From Desulfobulbaceae bacterium DB1 (GTDB lineage Bacteria; Desulfobacterota; Desulfobulbia; Desulfobulbales; SURF-16): DNA of 64,000 bases. The position numbers and the translations under genes were made by a program. Positions 1 through 9,078 of this stretch are shown piece by piece (position 1 is the first letter of the stretch; each line of letters begins with the position of its first letter). Below the pieces are notes generated by a model, which was not told where the DNA came from, searched no databases, and saw only the letters and a program-made list of their open reading frames with translations. The stretch spans positions 1 through 64,000 of the forward strand of contig MQUF01000011.1 in assembly GCA_001914235.1 (NCBI GenBank), given 5' to 3'.

Positions 1-339
1 GAGCAGATCAACAAGGCCATTCAGCAGCTCGACCAGGTCATCCAGCAGAACGCCGGGGCGGCGGAGGAAATGGCCTCCACCACGGAAGAGCTGTCCAGCC
101 AGGCCGAGCAGCTCAAATCCACCATCGCCTTCTTTACCCTGGACACAGGCAGCAGCCGGCAGCATGCCGCCGCTTCCCGGCCCGGCCCGGCCCGCCAGCT
201 TGCCTTGGGCCATCATGCCGTGGAGCGCCCTGCCCCATCGAAATCCGTCAAGGCGGGTAAAAAAGGCGGCGCCATAAACCTCGACATGGGAGGGCTCGGT
301 GGCGCCGACAACCTCGATGATGATTTTGAAAAATACTGA
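1..339 (+). CDS. Methyl-accepting chemotaxis protein, C-terminal end (5' truncated by window)
   Basis: The reading frame is open from base 1 and encodes the end of an MCP cytoplasmic signalling hairpin ([19 protein letters not shown], then a [13 protein letters not shown] stretch). A low-complexity linker follows, with an acidic tail ending DDDFEKY. The membrane, HAMP and sensor parts lie upstream of the window. The first 150 bases are almost identical to the matching part of the next MCP (bases 3211-3360), so the two genes are recent duplicates or have undergone gene conversion. The tail fits the loose CheR/CheB tether pattern x-aromatic-x-x-aromatic (DFEKY). It lies upstream of cheW and is probably the same operon. 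Confidence 0.93.
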   Translation, partial: EQINKAIQQLDQVIQQNAGAAEEMASTTEELSSQAEQLKSTIAFFTLDTGSSRQHAAASRPGPARQLALGHHAVERPAPSKSVKAGKKGGAINLDMGGLGGADNLDDDFEKY

Positions 340-375
340 TCAACCGCGCTGAAAGTGTTGAGGCTCTTAGACTAT

Positions 376-444
376 TAGGCTGTCAGACTATCAGGTTGTG
401 GGTTGCGGTTTTTTACACCTAACAGTCTACAGCCTGACAGCCTA
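376..444. repeat. Imperfect inverted repeat upstream of cheW
   Basis: The left arm (376-395) begins TAGGCTGTCAGACTATCAGG. The right arm (417-444) carries its imperfect complement, including CAGTCTACAGCCTGACAG, around a T-rich loop. The same word CAGTCTACAGCCT recurs in the MITE at 35270-35392, so this is probably a decayed member of that family. It ends a few bases before the cheW ribosome-binding site. Confidence 0.55.
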
Positions 445-464
445 CCATATAAGGAGGAAATACC

Positions 465-953
465 ATGAGTGTGGCGGCAATTACGGAAACCGTGCAGTAC
501 CTGACCTTCAAGCTGGCGGAGGAGGTCTTTGCCCTTGATGTGGCCAAGGTGCGGGAGATATTGGAATTCACCTCGATTACCAAGGTGCCGCAGACACCGG
601 AGTTCATGCGCGGCGTCATCAACCTGCGGGGCAGCGTGGTGCCGGTCATCGACCTGCGGCTTAATTTCGGCATGACCTGCACGGAGCAGACGGTGAACAC
701 CTGCATCATCGTGGTGGAGGTGAGCCTGGAAGGCGAAGTCATCGTGCTGGGCGTGCTGGCCGATTCGGTGCAGGAGGTGGTGGAAATGGAGCCGGAACAG
801 ATCGAACCGGCCCCCCATATCGGCACGAAGCTGAACACGGAATTCATCAAAGGCATGGGCAAGATCAATAACGATTTCGTCATGATTCTCGACATTGACA
901 AGGTTTTTTCCTCCGAGGATCTGCTGGCGGTGCAGGGCGGCGGCGCGGCATGA
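465..953 (+). CDS. cheW: Chemotaxis coupling protein CheW
   Basis: This 162-residue protein has the typical CheW length and fold signature. [20 protein letters not shown] begins the first beta-barrel, and [18 protein letters not shown] is the family's most conserved block. It is cytoplasmic and links MCP tips to the kinase CheA in chemoreceptor arrays. The start is set by a strong AAGGAGG about 7 bases upstream of ATG 465. It lies between two MCP genes and ahead of cheR, cheD and cheB; cheA and cheY are not visible and probably lie upstream of the window. The identification is secure; which array it serves is inferred from position. Confidence 0.96.
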   Translation: MSVAAITETVQYLTFKLAEEVFALDVAKVREILEFTSITKVPQTPEFMRGVINLRGSVVPVIDLRLNFGMTCTEQTVNTCIIVVEVSLEGEVIVLGVLADSVQEVVEMEPEQIEPAPHIGTKLNTEFIKGMGKINNDFVMILDIDKVFSSEDLLAVQGGGAA

Positions 954-1065
954 TAAGCGGGTAACGGTTCGTGCCGGAGGGAGTTGCAAGTTGCGCGCGC
1001 GGAAAATCGAAATCGCGCAAAAGACTTCGGAAACACAAAATTCAGAGACAACGAGAGAAGGTGCC

Positions 1066-3534
1066 ATGCTGAAGAACATGAAGATTGGAATGCGGCTGGG
1101 ATTGGGATTTGCCGCGGTGATAGTTGTTTTTGTCCTGGCCGTGACCGCGACGATCTTGCTGCTCCGGGGAACGGAACACAACACCCGGCAGATGGACAAG
1201 GAAACCCTGCCCTTTCTCATGCTGGCCTATGAGTTGGATTTGGCCGTGGTTCAGATCGGCGAGATCCTCACCGACGTGGCTGCGACCCATGACACCGCGG
1301 GTCTTGCCGAGGCGGAGAAGGTTGCCGGCACTTTCCGCCAGGGGCTGGGTCGTTTTAAGGAAATGTTCCGGGCGGAAAACGACAATCGAGCCCTGGACGA
1401 GGCCGAGGAAACCGAAGTCCTGTTCACCCTTTTTTATGAAAGCGGGGTGAAGCTGGCCAATGTCTATGTCACGGAAGGGCTGGAGGCCGGCAATGCCCTG
1501 ATGGGTGATTTTGACCGCGCCAGAAGGTCACTTTCTGATGCGGTGGAAAAGCTGCAGACTTTCCATGTCGACGAAGCAAAAGAAAATTCCGGCAATATCC
1601 TTGCCTCGTTGGGTCGGGTGCGGCAGGTGCTTTCCTTGAGCAGCATGGTTGCCGTTTTTTTGGGGGTTATCGTCGCCCTGCTCATCATTCGCGCTGTTTT
1701 GCGCCAACTGGGAGCCGACCCGCGTGAGTTGGGCGAGGTGGCCGCCTTGGTGGCGGTCGGTGACCTTTCCCGTGAGATCAGACTGAAAACCGACGACACG
1801 AACAGCGTCATGGCAGCCATGAAGAAGATGGTGGACACCATCCGCGGCCTGGCGGCGGATGGGGATATGCTGGGCAAGGCCGCCATGGAAGGACGGCTGA
1901 ATATACGGGCCGATGCGGCACGGCACCAGGGTGATTATCGCAGGCTGATCGAGGGAGTCAACACCATCGTCGACCGCCTGGTGGGATTTCTGGACATTCT
2001 GCCGAACCCGGTGATGATCATTGACCGGGATTTCAACGTGCTCTACATGAACAAGGCCGGAGCCGAGGCCGGCGGCAGGAGTCAGCAACAGGTTATCGGC
2101 GGCAAATGTTTTGATCACTTCCGAACCAGCGACTGCAAAACCGACCGCTGCGCCTGCGGCCGTGCCCTGTCCACCAATCAGATGGCCGCCAGTGAAACCG
2201 ACGCCCATCCGGGCGGGCTTAATCTTGACATCGGCTATTTCGGCGTACCGATAAAGGATGACAAGGGGAACACCATTGCCGTCTTCGAGGCGGTGACGGA
2301 CATGACGGCGGTGAAAAAGGCGGCCCGGGTGGCGGAAAAGCAGGCGGCCTACCAGAACGGTGAGGTAAGCAAGCTGCTTGCCAATCTGGAAATGCTTGCC
2401 ATCGGCGATCTGGCTGTCACCACCACCGTAGCTGCGGCGGATGAGGACACCCTGGCCATTGCCGATAATTTTGAAAAGATTTGTGGGGCCATTACCCGCA
2501 ACGTGGTTGCGCTGAAGGAAATCACCGAGAACGCCAAACTGGTCGCCCGGGGCAACCTGATGGTGGAGGTGAAAAAACGCAGCGACAAGGACGAGCTGAT
2601 GGAGTCGCTGGCCGCCATGGTGGAGAAGCTGCGGGAGGTGGTGCTGGAGGTGCAGGGCGCGGCGGACAATGTCGCCGCAGGCGGCCAGGAGCTTTCCGCC
2701 ACGGCCCAGCACATGTCCCAGGGCGCCACCGAGCAGGCGGCCAGCGCGGAAGAGATTTCTTCCAGCATGGAGCAGATGGCCTCCAACATCCGCCAGAACA
2801 CCGACAACGCCATGCAGACGGAAAAGATCGCGGTGAAAAGCGCCACGGACGCCCGGGAAGGGGGCAAGGCGGTGACCGAAACCGTGGCCGCCATGAAGCA
2901 GATCGCCACCAAGATCTCCATCATCGAGGAAATCGCCCGGCAAACCAACCTGCTGGCCTTAAACGCCGCCATCGAGGCGGCCCGGGCCGGGGAACACGGC
3001 AAGGGATTCGCGGTGGTGGCCTCCGAGGTGCGCAAGCTCGCCGAACGGAGCCAGTCGGCGGCGGGCGAGATCAGCAAACTTTCCACCAGCAGCGTGGCCA
3101 TTGCCGAGCAGGCGGGCGACATGCTGAACAGGATGCTGCCCGACATCCAGCGTACCGCCGAGCTGGTGCAGGAAATCAGCGCCTCCAGCAAGGAACAGGA
3201 CTCCGGGGCGGAGCAGATCAATCAGGCCATTCAGCAGCTCGACCAGGTCATCCAGCAGAACGCCGGGGCGGCGGAGGAAATGGCCTCCACCACGGAAGAA
3301 CTGTCCAGCCAGGCCGAACAGCTCAAATCGACCATTGCCTTCTTTACCCTGGAAACCGACGGCCGAAGGGGGAAGGATGCCGATTCGTCGCGTCACGTCA
3401 CGGGGCGCCCTCTTGCCATCGGCCACCTTCCCGTCAAACCGGTCAGGTCGGAAAAGAAAAGCGAGGCAATCCACTTGAATATGGGGGGGCCGGCCATCAG
3501 TGATCAGCTGGATGACGATTTTGAAAAATATTAA
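1066..3534 (+). CDS. Methyl-accepting chemotaxis protein with PAS domain
   Basis: A transmembrane chemoreceptor of 822 residues. Order: TM1 (about 9-31), a helical periplasmic sensor (32-190), TM2 (192-214), HAMP, a PAS domain (about 304-420), a second HAMP-like stretch, and the methylation/signalling hairpin whose tip [20 protein letters not shown] lies near residues 623-642. The PAS contains four cysteines within about 20 residues ([19 protein letters not shown]), unusual for a PAS and suggestive of a metal or redox function. The open frame extends upstream to 895, but that part overlaps the cheW end and precedes TM1. ATG 1066, behind GAGAGAAGG, gives a normal receptor N-terminus. The C-terminus ends DDDFEKY, a possible CheR tether. 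Gene order places it directly before cheR. Confidence 0.94.
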   Translation: MLKNMKIGMRLGLGFAAVIVVFVLAVTATILLLRGTEHNTRQMDKETLPFLMLAYELDLAVVQIGEILTDVAATHDTAGLAEAEKVAGTFRQGLGRFKEMFRAENDNRALDEAEETEVLFTLFYESGVKLANVYVTEGLEAGNALMGDFDRARRSLSDAVEKLQTFHVDEAKENSGNILASLGRVRQVLSLSSMVAVFLGVIVALLIIRAVLRQLGADPRELGEVAALVAVGDLSREIRLKTDDTNSVMAAMKKMVDTIRGLAADGDMLGKAAMEGRLNIRADAARHQGDYRRLIEGVNTIVDRLVGFLDILPNPVMIIDRDFNVLYMNKAGAEAGGRSQQQVIGGKCFDHFRTSDCKTDRCACGRALSTNQMAASETDAHPGGLNLDIGYFGVPIKDDKGNTIAVFEAVTDMTAVKKAARVAEKQAAYQNGEVSKLLANLEMLAIGDLAVTTTVAAADEDTLAIADNFEKICGAITRNVVALKEITENAKLVARGNLMVEVKKRSDKDELMESLAAMVEKLREVVLEVQGAADNVAAGGQELSATAQHMSQGATEQAASAEEISSSMEQMASNIRQNTDNAMQTEKIAVKSATDAREGGKAVTETVAAMKQIATKISIIEEIARQTNLLALNAAIEAARAGEHGKGFAVVASEVRKLAERSQSAAGEISKLSTSSVAIAEQAGDMLNRMLPDIQRTAELVQEISASSKEQDSGAEQINQAIQQLDQVIQQNAGAAEEMASTTEELSSQAEQLKSTIAFFTLETDGRRGKDADSSRHVTGRPLAIGHLPVKPVRSEKKSEAIHLNMGGPAISDQLDDDFEKY

Positions 3535-3612
3535 TACGGAAAGTGATTCGGGGTGCAGGCGACAATCTGAACCCCGAAAACCTGATTTCTTCAACCCGAA
3601 AACGAAACGCCC

Positions 3613-4464
3613 ATGATGACGCCTCACCCCCCGGCCACGATGAAAGAGAAGGAGTTTCAACGGTTCAGCACCTTTATTTTCGACCACGTCGGCATCAGAA
3701 TGCCGCCCGCCAAGAAAACCATGCTTGAGGCCCGTTTGCAGAAACGGCTCAAGGCTCTTCATATTACCAGTTTCGAGGCTTACAGCGACTTTGTTTTCAG
3801 CGCCGAAGGGCAGCGCACGGAGTTGATTCACTTTATTGACGTGGTCACCACCAACAAAACGGATTTTTTCCGGGAACCCGGCCATTTTGATTATCTGACC
3901 AAAACCGCCCTGCCGACAATCATGCAGGGGCGCGGGGGCTGTCTGCGGGAACCATTGCGCATCTGGAGCGCCGGTTGCTCCAGCGGGGAGGAGCCCTACA
4001 CCCTGGCCATGGTCCTGACTGAATTCGCGGCAACGCATCAAGATTTTCGTTTTTCCATCCTCGCTTCGGATATCAGCAGCCGTATCCTGGAGCGAGCCCA
4101 AAAGGCGGTTTACACGGAAGACTGCGTTGAGCCTATTGCGCCGGACCTCAAAAAAAAGTATCTTATGCGCAATAAAGACCGGAACAATCCGGTGGTGCGC
4201 ATCTGTCCCGAGCTGCGTTCCCGGGTTGTCTTCAAAAGAATCAATTTCATGGATGAGGATTTCGGCCTGGCCGAGCCAATGGATATTATCTTCTGCCGTA
4301 ATGTTGTCATTTATTTCGACAAGCCCACCCAACAAGCCCTGATGCGCAAGTTTCATCATCAATTACGGCCCAACGGTTACCTTTTTCTCGGTCATTCCGA
4401 GACCCTGAACGGACTGGACGTTGACTTCCGCGCCGTGTCTTCCACGGTGTACCGGAAAACATGA
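3613..4464 (+). CDS. cheR: Chemotaxis protein methyltransferase CheR
   Basis: It methylates glutamates on MCP signalling helices using S-adenosylmethionine. The 283 residues match the family. A helical N-terminal domain (FSTFIFDHVGIRMPPAKKTM) is followed by a Rossmann methyltransferase domain: IWSAGCSSGEEPYTLAM is the SAM-binding motif, and IIFCRNVVIYF plus GYLFLGHSETL are standard CheR blocks. The stop overlaps the cheD start by four bases (ATGA). No strong ribosome-binding site is visible before ATG 3613; ATG 3616 or ATG 3640 are alternatives. The two MCP tails in this cluster end in aromatic pentapeptide-like motifs that could dock a CheR of this type; this is inference. Confidence 0.96.
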   Translation: MMTPHPPATMKEKEFQRFSTFIFDHVGIRMPPAKKTMLEARLQKRLKALHITSFEAYSDFVFSAEGQRTELIHFIDVVTTNKTDFFREPGHFDYLTKTALPTIMQGRGGCLREPLRIWSAGCSSGEEPYTLAMVLTEFAATHQDFRFSILASDISSRILERAQKAVYTEDCVEPIAPDLKKKYLMRNKDRNNPVVRICPELRSRVVFKRINFMDEDFGLAEPMDIIFCRNVVIYFDKPTQQALMRKFHHQLRPNGYLFLGHSETLNGLDVDFRAVSSTVYRKT

Positions 4465-4973
4465 AAGGCCTTATCGCCTCTCACAGCCGCCATGTTTATC
4501 TGAAGCCGGGCGAGGTGTTTGTCTCCCGCCGGCCGGCGCTGGTCAGCACCGTGCTGGGCTCCTGCGTGGCAGTCACCATGTTTTCCCGAGTCTCCGGGGT
4601 CGGGGCCATCTGTCATGCCATGCTGCCGGGCATCGTCGCCGGACAAAGCAACGATCTGCGCTATGTCGACAAGGCGATCCGTTACATTTACCGAAAAATC
4701 ATCGAGTACGGGGCCAAGGATGATCTGGTCATCAAGCTGTTCGGCGGGGCGCAGGTGCTGGCCCTCGGCAACTATTCCGCAACCAGGCAGACCATCGGCG
4801 AGCAGAATGTGGCCCGAGCCGGAGAGATCATCGCGCTGCTCGGCCTGACGATTGCCAGTACCGACACCGGCGGTTTGTTCGGCAGGAAACTGTTTTTTTC
4901 AACCATCGACGGCTCCGTCTATGTCAGGCGGATGGGGCCCAAGTCCTCCCTGGCATCCGGAGTCAGTGCATGA
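4461..4973 (+). CDS. cheD: Chemoreceptor glutamine deamidase CheD
   Basis: It deamidates specific glutamines on MCPs and, in bacteria with CheC, is linked to adaptation. The 170 residues carry the CheD core. TVLGSCVAV contains the catalytic Cys35, and ICHAMLP contains the catalytic His52, at the 17-residue spacing known for the family. GGAQVLALG and [17 protein letters not shown] follow, both typical of CheD. It overlaps cheR upstream and cheB downstream by four bases each, so the three adaptation enzymes are translationally coupled. Confidence 0.96.
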   Translation: MKGLIASHSRHVYLKPGEVFVSRRPALVSTVLGSCVAVTMFSRVSGVGAICHAMLPGIVAGQSNDLRYVDKAIRYIYRKIIEYGAKDDLVIKLFGGAQVLALGNYSATRQTIGEQNVARAGEIIALLGLTIASTDTGGLFGRKLFFSTIDGSVYVRRMGPKSSLASGVSA

Positions 4974-6043
4974 AGAAGATCAAGGTGCTGGTTGTTGATG
5001 ATTCGGCCCTGGTGCGGCAAACCCTGTGCGACATTCTCAACTCCGATCCCGGCATCGAGGTGGTGGCCACCGCGGCTGATCCCTTCCTGGCGGCGGAACG
5101 GCTGAAAACGGTGGTGCCGGACGTTATCACCCTTGATGTCGAAATGCCGCGCATGGACGGCCTGACCTTTCTGCAGAAAATAATGAGTCAGCATCCCATT
5201 CCGGTGGTGATGTGTTCCAGCCTGGCGCAAAGCGGAAGTGAAACGGCGCTCAAGGCCATGGAATACGGAGCGGTTGATATCATCACCAAGCCGAAGATGG
5301 GCACCAAGCAGTTCATCGAAGAATCACGGATGATGATATGCGATGCCGTCAAGGGAGCTGCGGCCGCGCGTCTGAGCAGGCGGCCTGAACGGAGTTCGCT
5401 GAAGGAGGTGTCGCCGAAATACACCGCTGATGTGATCATGGCCAAACCGACCTCCAAGGCCATGATTCAGACCACGGAAAAGGTGGTGGTGGTGGGCGCC
5501 TCAACCGGCGGCACCGAGGCGCTCAAGATTTTTCTGGAGATGCTGCCCGAAGATACTCCCGGCATTGTCATCGTGCAGCATATGCCGGAAAATTTCACCG
5601 CCGCCTTTGCCCGGCGTCTCAACTCCATCTGCCGGGTGACCGTCAAGGAGGCGGAGAACAATGATACCGTGGTGCGCGGCCGGGCGCTCATCGCCCCCGG
5701 TAATCATCATACCCTGCTCAAGCGCAGCGGCGCGCGCTATTATGTCGAAATCAAGGACGGCCCGCTGGTGTCACGGCATCGCCCCTCGGTGGATGTGCTC
5801 TTCCGCTCGGCGGCTCGATACGCCGGCAGGAATGCGGTGGGGGTGATCATGACCGGCATGGGGGACGATGGGGCTCGCGGCATGAAGGAGATGTTTGATG
5901 CAGGCGCCGTCAACATCGCCCAGGATGAGGCCACCTGTGTGGTCTATGGGATGCCGCACGAGGCGGTCAAGCATGGCGGGGTGCACAAGATTATGCCGCT
6001 GCCGCATATCGCCCCAGAAGTCCTGCTGTTATGCAGCGACTAA
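4970..6043 (+). CDS. cheB: Chemotaxis response regulator protein-glutamate methylesterase CheB
   Basis: It removes methyl groups from MCPs when phosphorylated by CheA. The N-terminal receiver has the acidic pair ([11 protein letters not shown]), the phospho-acceptor in [10 protein letters not shown] and the conserved lysine in IITKPK. The C-terminal esterase has the Ser-His-Asp triad visible as [17 protein letters not shown] and [11 protein letters not shown]. Its 357 residues are a normal length. It is the last gene of the chemotaxis operon; a strong GC-rich hairpin follows within 30 bases. Confidence 0.97.
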   Translation: MKKIKVLVVDDSALVRQTLCDILNSDPGIEVVATAADPFLAAERLKTVVPDVITLDVEMPRMDGLTFLQKIMSQHPIPVVMCSSLAQSGSETALKAMEYGAVDIITKPKMGTKQFIEESRMMICDAVKGAAAARLSRRPERSSLKEVSPKYTADVIMAKPTSKAMIQTTEKVVVVGASTGGTEALKIFLEMLPEDTPGIVIVQHMPENFTAAFARRLNSICRVTVKEAENNDTVVRGRALIAPGNHHTLLKRSGARYYVEIKDGPLVSRHRPSVDVLFRSAARYAGRNAVGVIMTGMGDDGARGMKEMFDAGAVNIAQDEATCVVYGMPHEAVKHGGVHKIMPLPHIAPEVLLLCSD

Positions 6044-6070
6044 CCTCAGGGGCAGGGCGATTGATGTTGC

Positions 6071-6101
6071 GGCGCCGCGGCCCCGGGCCGCGGCGCCTTT
6101 C
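6071..6101 (+). terminator. Rho-independent terminator after cheB
   Basis: A 12-bp perfect GC stem, GGCGCCGCGGCC paired with GGCCGCGGCGCC around a three-base loop, is followed by a short T run. It lies just after the cheB stop and ends the chemotaxis operon. Confidence 0.8.
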
Positions 6102-6128
6102 GTTGTCTGAGGAAATCCGTTCGGTCTC

Positions 6129-6968
6129 TCAGTGCAGGGGGATTTTGGCATCCACTGCCTTCATGATCACATACAATGCATCATAGTCGCTCGGCTGCAC
6201 AACGGCGAATCCGGTAAGCCCCTTGCCGATTGATGTGTAAACCGCGGGATCCTTCACATTCAGCAATGCCTGCTGGATTTTCTGGAAAGCCGCATCATCG
6301 ACCTTGGGGCCGGTGACAATGACGTGCTCATACACCGGATCGGACTCGGCGATGATTTTAAGCCCCTTGTCCAGATAGTTGTTTGCCACCGAGGGCTGCA
6401 TGCCGCCGGCGTCAAATGCCTTGTTCAGCACGCCCAGGGCGACATTGTCGTGGGAGCCGACGAACTGGTATTTCATGCCGTCAAAGATGCCTGCCTGCAT
6501 GAGCATGTGGGCGGGCATATAGCAGGACAGGGTGGATTCCCGGTCGCCGAAGGCGAAATTTTTGCCCTGCAGATCCTGCAGGGATGTGATCGACGAATCC
6601 TGGCGGGCGACGATGACCCCCTTGAAGGTCGGGCTGCCGTTGCTGAGCACTGCGGCGGCGATGCGGATTTTGCCGGGATGTTCCTTGTTTACCATGGCAA
6701 ACAACGACGGCCCCATGTAGGAAATGTCGATTTCACCGTTGAGCAGTGCCTGCTTGGCCGCCTCATAGTCCTTGGCGCTGCGGAAGGAAACCTCCCCGCC
6801 CAGCGCACCTCCGAGATAGTCGCGCAAGGGTTTGAACATCTTGCTCAGCTCGGCCGGATTCTTGAATGGGTGAACACCGAAGACATAGTTCTGCTCCGCC
6901 CGGCAGTTGCCGGTGAGCAGCAGAGCAAGGCAGCAGACCATGCCGATAACCACAGTAACTTTTTTCAT
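6129..6968 (-). CDS. PhnD-type phosphate/phosphite/phosphonate-like periplasmic binding protein
   Basis: A secreted solute-binding protein of 279 residues. It has a signal peptide (KKVTVVIGMVCCLALLLTGN), then the PhnD-family opening FGVHPFKNPAELSKMFKPL. GEIDISYMGPSLFAMV, GVIVARQDSSI and FAFGDRESTLS belong to the ligand-binding lobes. The start at ATG 6968 is supported by AGGAGAG 7 bases upstream; a longer frame to 7004 adds an implausible N-terminus. No ABC permease or ATPase gene adjoins it. Instead an MCP is encoded upstream on the same strand, which suggests a role as a chemotaxis ligand carrier rather than an importer. The ligand cannot be told from sequence. Confidence 0.85.
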   Translation of the reverse strand: MKKVTVVIGMVCCLALLLTGNCRAEQNYVFGVHPFKNPAELSKMFKPLRDYLGGALGGEVSFRSAKDYEAAKQALLNGEIDISYMGPSLFAMVNKEHPGKIRIAAAVLSNGSPTFKGVIVARQDSSITSLQDLQGKNFAFGDRESTLSCYMPAHMLMQAGIFDGMKYQFVGSHDNVALGVLNKAFDAGGMQPSVANNYLDKGLKIIAESDPVYEHVIVTGPKVDDAAFQKIQQALLNVKDPAVYTSIGKGLTGFAVVQPSDYDALYVIMKAVDAKIPLH

Positions 6969-7095
6969 CTCAACTCTCCTTGTGCATAATAATTTGCAAA
7001 ACAAAATATCGGCTCCTAAGCGAAATTCCCCTGCTTATTATGCCCACGATATTACTGGATCGGTCAAGGAGTTTTTGATGACGGCACGCCGCGGA

Positions 7096-8733
7096 TTAAA
7101 AATCGGTGAACTCATCATCAAAGGGAATCACCTCTTCCGGTTTCTTTGTTTGTTGCGATTGCGCGGCCTTGCTTTTTGGCTTTCCTTTTGCGGAAGGGGC
7201 TTCGAGCGCCTGTTGCCCACCAGAGGGTGAGGTGCTTTTTTTGATGCGCTTTTTCGTTTTTTTGTAAGCGGTTTCTTCCTTTTCCCTATCACGGCCGACC
7301 ATGGAGGTCAATTCCTCCACCATGACCTTCAACTGTTCGGCCTGGGCATTCATTTCTTCCGAAGTGGCGGCCGATTCCTCGGCATTGGCCGCTACCCGCT
7401 GCACCACGGTATCCATCTCGGAAATGGCCTTGTTGATCTGTTCAATGCCCTGGGCCTGCTCGCTGGATGCTCCGGCAATTTCCTCCACCAGCTTCGCCAC
7501 CTTTTGGGAGATATCCATATTCTCGCCAAAGGCCTCCTGGGTGGCCCTGGTCAGTTCATTGCCGTTCTTAACCGCCTTGATGGTGTCGTCAATCAGTCGC
7601 GCCGTATTTTTGGCGGCCTCGGCCGCACGCATGGCAAGGTTCCGCACCTCATCGGCCACCACGGCAAATCCGGCACCCGCCTCACCGGCCCGGGCCGCTT
7701 CAACCGCGGCATTCAAAGCCAGCAGATTGGTTTGAAAGGCGATCTCGTCTATGGTCTTGATGATCTTGCCGGTTTCTTCACTGGTTCGGTTGATCTCGGC
7801 AATGGCTGTTGCCATGTCGCCCATGTGGGTATTGACCTTCTGGACGATGTCGGAGGCGGTTGCCATCATGGCGCGGGCCTGGCCGGCATTGTCGGCATTG
7901 GCGCGGGTCATGGATGACAGCTCTTCAATGGAAGCCGATGTCTCCTCGATGGAAGCGGCCTGCTCCGACGCACCCTCCGCCAGGATCTGGCTGGTTGATG
8001 CCAGATGGCCGGAACCGTCCGCAACCTGGTCGGCGGCCGCCGACAGCCCGTGAATGATTCCTTTCAATGGCCTGGTTACTCCCCGGCCAAGGGCCCACAT
8101 GAGAAAAATTCCGGAAAAAAGGCCAAGGCCAACGGCAATCAACAGGGCTGCGACAGCTGTTTGATGAATCGTGAGCGAACTCTGGTGCGCGGCCTCGGAC
8201 ATCTTCAGGTTAATGCCGGTGAGCTGATCAAGGTAATCCCGCATCGCCTCAAATTTTTCCTTGGCCTCGCCTAAAGACAGGGCAAGGGCGACGGCGCGGC
8301 TTTCTTCCGTATCGGCCATGCGGCCATCCACCACCCGGCGGGAAACAGCCTGCCATTCTTCCCGTGCCTTTTCAAATTTGGGAAAAATGTCCTTTTCCTC
8401 GGCCGTTGCCGCAACCGCCTTGTATTTCTCCCAGCGCTCACCGGCCTGCTGCAGATTTGTTTCGTATTCCTTCACCATGTTTTGAAAAACATCCGACTGG
8501 GTATCGGCAAGGATCATGGTGCGTTCCGCCACCAGGAGCTGCTGCATGTCCCGGTCCGCCTCGATCAGATAGTCGATGCCGGGCAGGTTGATCGTGAAGA
8601 TTTTATTAAGTTGAATCATGATGTTGTTGGTGCTGAGATAGCCGGCCAGGCCGATTACGGCCATGAAGAGAATCATCACGGAAAATCCAAGGATGAGCTG
8701 TGTCCCGACCTTGAGTTTTTTAAGCCACTTCAT
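7096..8733 (-). CDS. Methyl-accepting chemotaxis protein (4-helix-bundle sensor type)
   Basis: A membrane chemoreceptor of 545 residues: TM1 (about 10-32), a four-helix-bundle style periplasmic sensor (33-188), TM2 (about 190-213), HAMP, and the signalling hairpin with tip [21 protein letters not shown] lysine-rich linker ends in an acidic tail with final residues DDEFTDF. The tail fits the x-aromatic-x-x-aromatic tether pattern seen in the other two MCPs of this window. ATG 8733 sits behind GGGAGGTG. It is followed on the same strand by the PhnD-type binding protein, which could present ligand to its periplasmic domain. Confidence 0.95.
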   Translation of the reverse strand: MKWLKKLKVGTQLILGFSVMILFMAVIGLAGYLSTNNIMIQLNKIFTINLPGIDYLIEADRDMQQLLVAERTMILADTQSDVFQNMVKEYETNLQQAGERWEKYKAVAATAEEKDIFPKFEKAREEWQAVSRRVVDGRMADTEESRAVALALSLGEAKEKFEAMRDYLDQLTGINLKMSEAAHQSSLTIHQTAVAALLIAVGLGLFSGIFLMWALGRGVTRPLKGIIHGLSAAADQVADGSGHLASTSQILAEGASEQAASIEETSASIEELSSMTRANADNAGQARAMMATASDIVQKVNTHMGDMATAIAEINRTSEETGKIIKTIDEIAFQTNLLALNAAVEAARAGEAGAGFAVVADEVRNLAMRAAEAAKNTARLIDDTIKAVKNGNELTRATQEAFGENMDISQKVAKLVEEIAGASSEQAQGIEQINKAISEMDTVVQRVAANAEESAATSEEMNAQAEQLKVMVEELTSMVGRDREKEETAYKKTKKRIKKSTSPSGGQQALEAPSAKGKPKSKAAQSQQTKKPEEVIPFDDEFTDF

Positions 8734-9078
8734 TCAAGCACCTCCCTGAATATTTTTGTATTTGCCGAAGTCGAATCCGCTTCTTTTCGCACGCAGCGCT
8801 GTCACTTTGTATTGTTAAATAGTAGGGGAGGAAAGGGCGGAAAGTCAACCGCTGATTTCTCGGGCAGACTGGATTTTCATTTGATGAATATCCCTGGGTG
8901 AAAGAAAATGATGAATTATTTTAATGAGTTGTTGAGACGATGCAAGATCGTGCTTGTTTCTTGCCGTCGCCATTGGTAATGGTTGCATTTGAAAATCGCG
9001 GCAGGCGGCAGGACCGTGAATTACAAATATCTTCCTTGCCGGGAGCACTGGGGGCGGGAAAACAGCGGGGTCAATACC
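8734..9078. other. Divergent intergenic region between MCP and histidine kinase
   Basis: 345 bases with no supported gene. They must hold the minus-strand promoter of the MCP and the plus-strand promoter of the kinase. I see no convincing dyad, sigma-54 element or RNA fold in it. Confidence 0.5.

Noticed and set aside
1528-2943. Long minus-strand frame (471 codons) within the MCP gene
   Set aside because: It is antisense to a clear MCP, has histidine/leucine-rich low-complexity translation and no domain; a shadow of GC-rich codon use.
2959-4362. Long minus-strand frame (467 codons) across the MCP end and cheR
   Set aside because: It spans two well-supported plus-strand genes and shows no recognisable domain.
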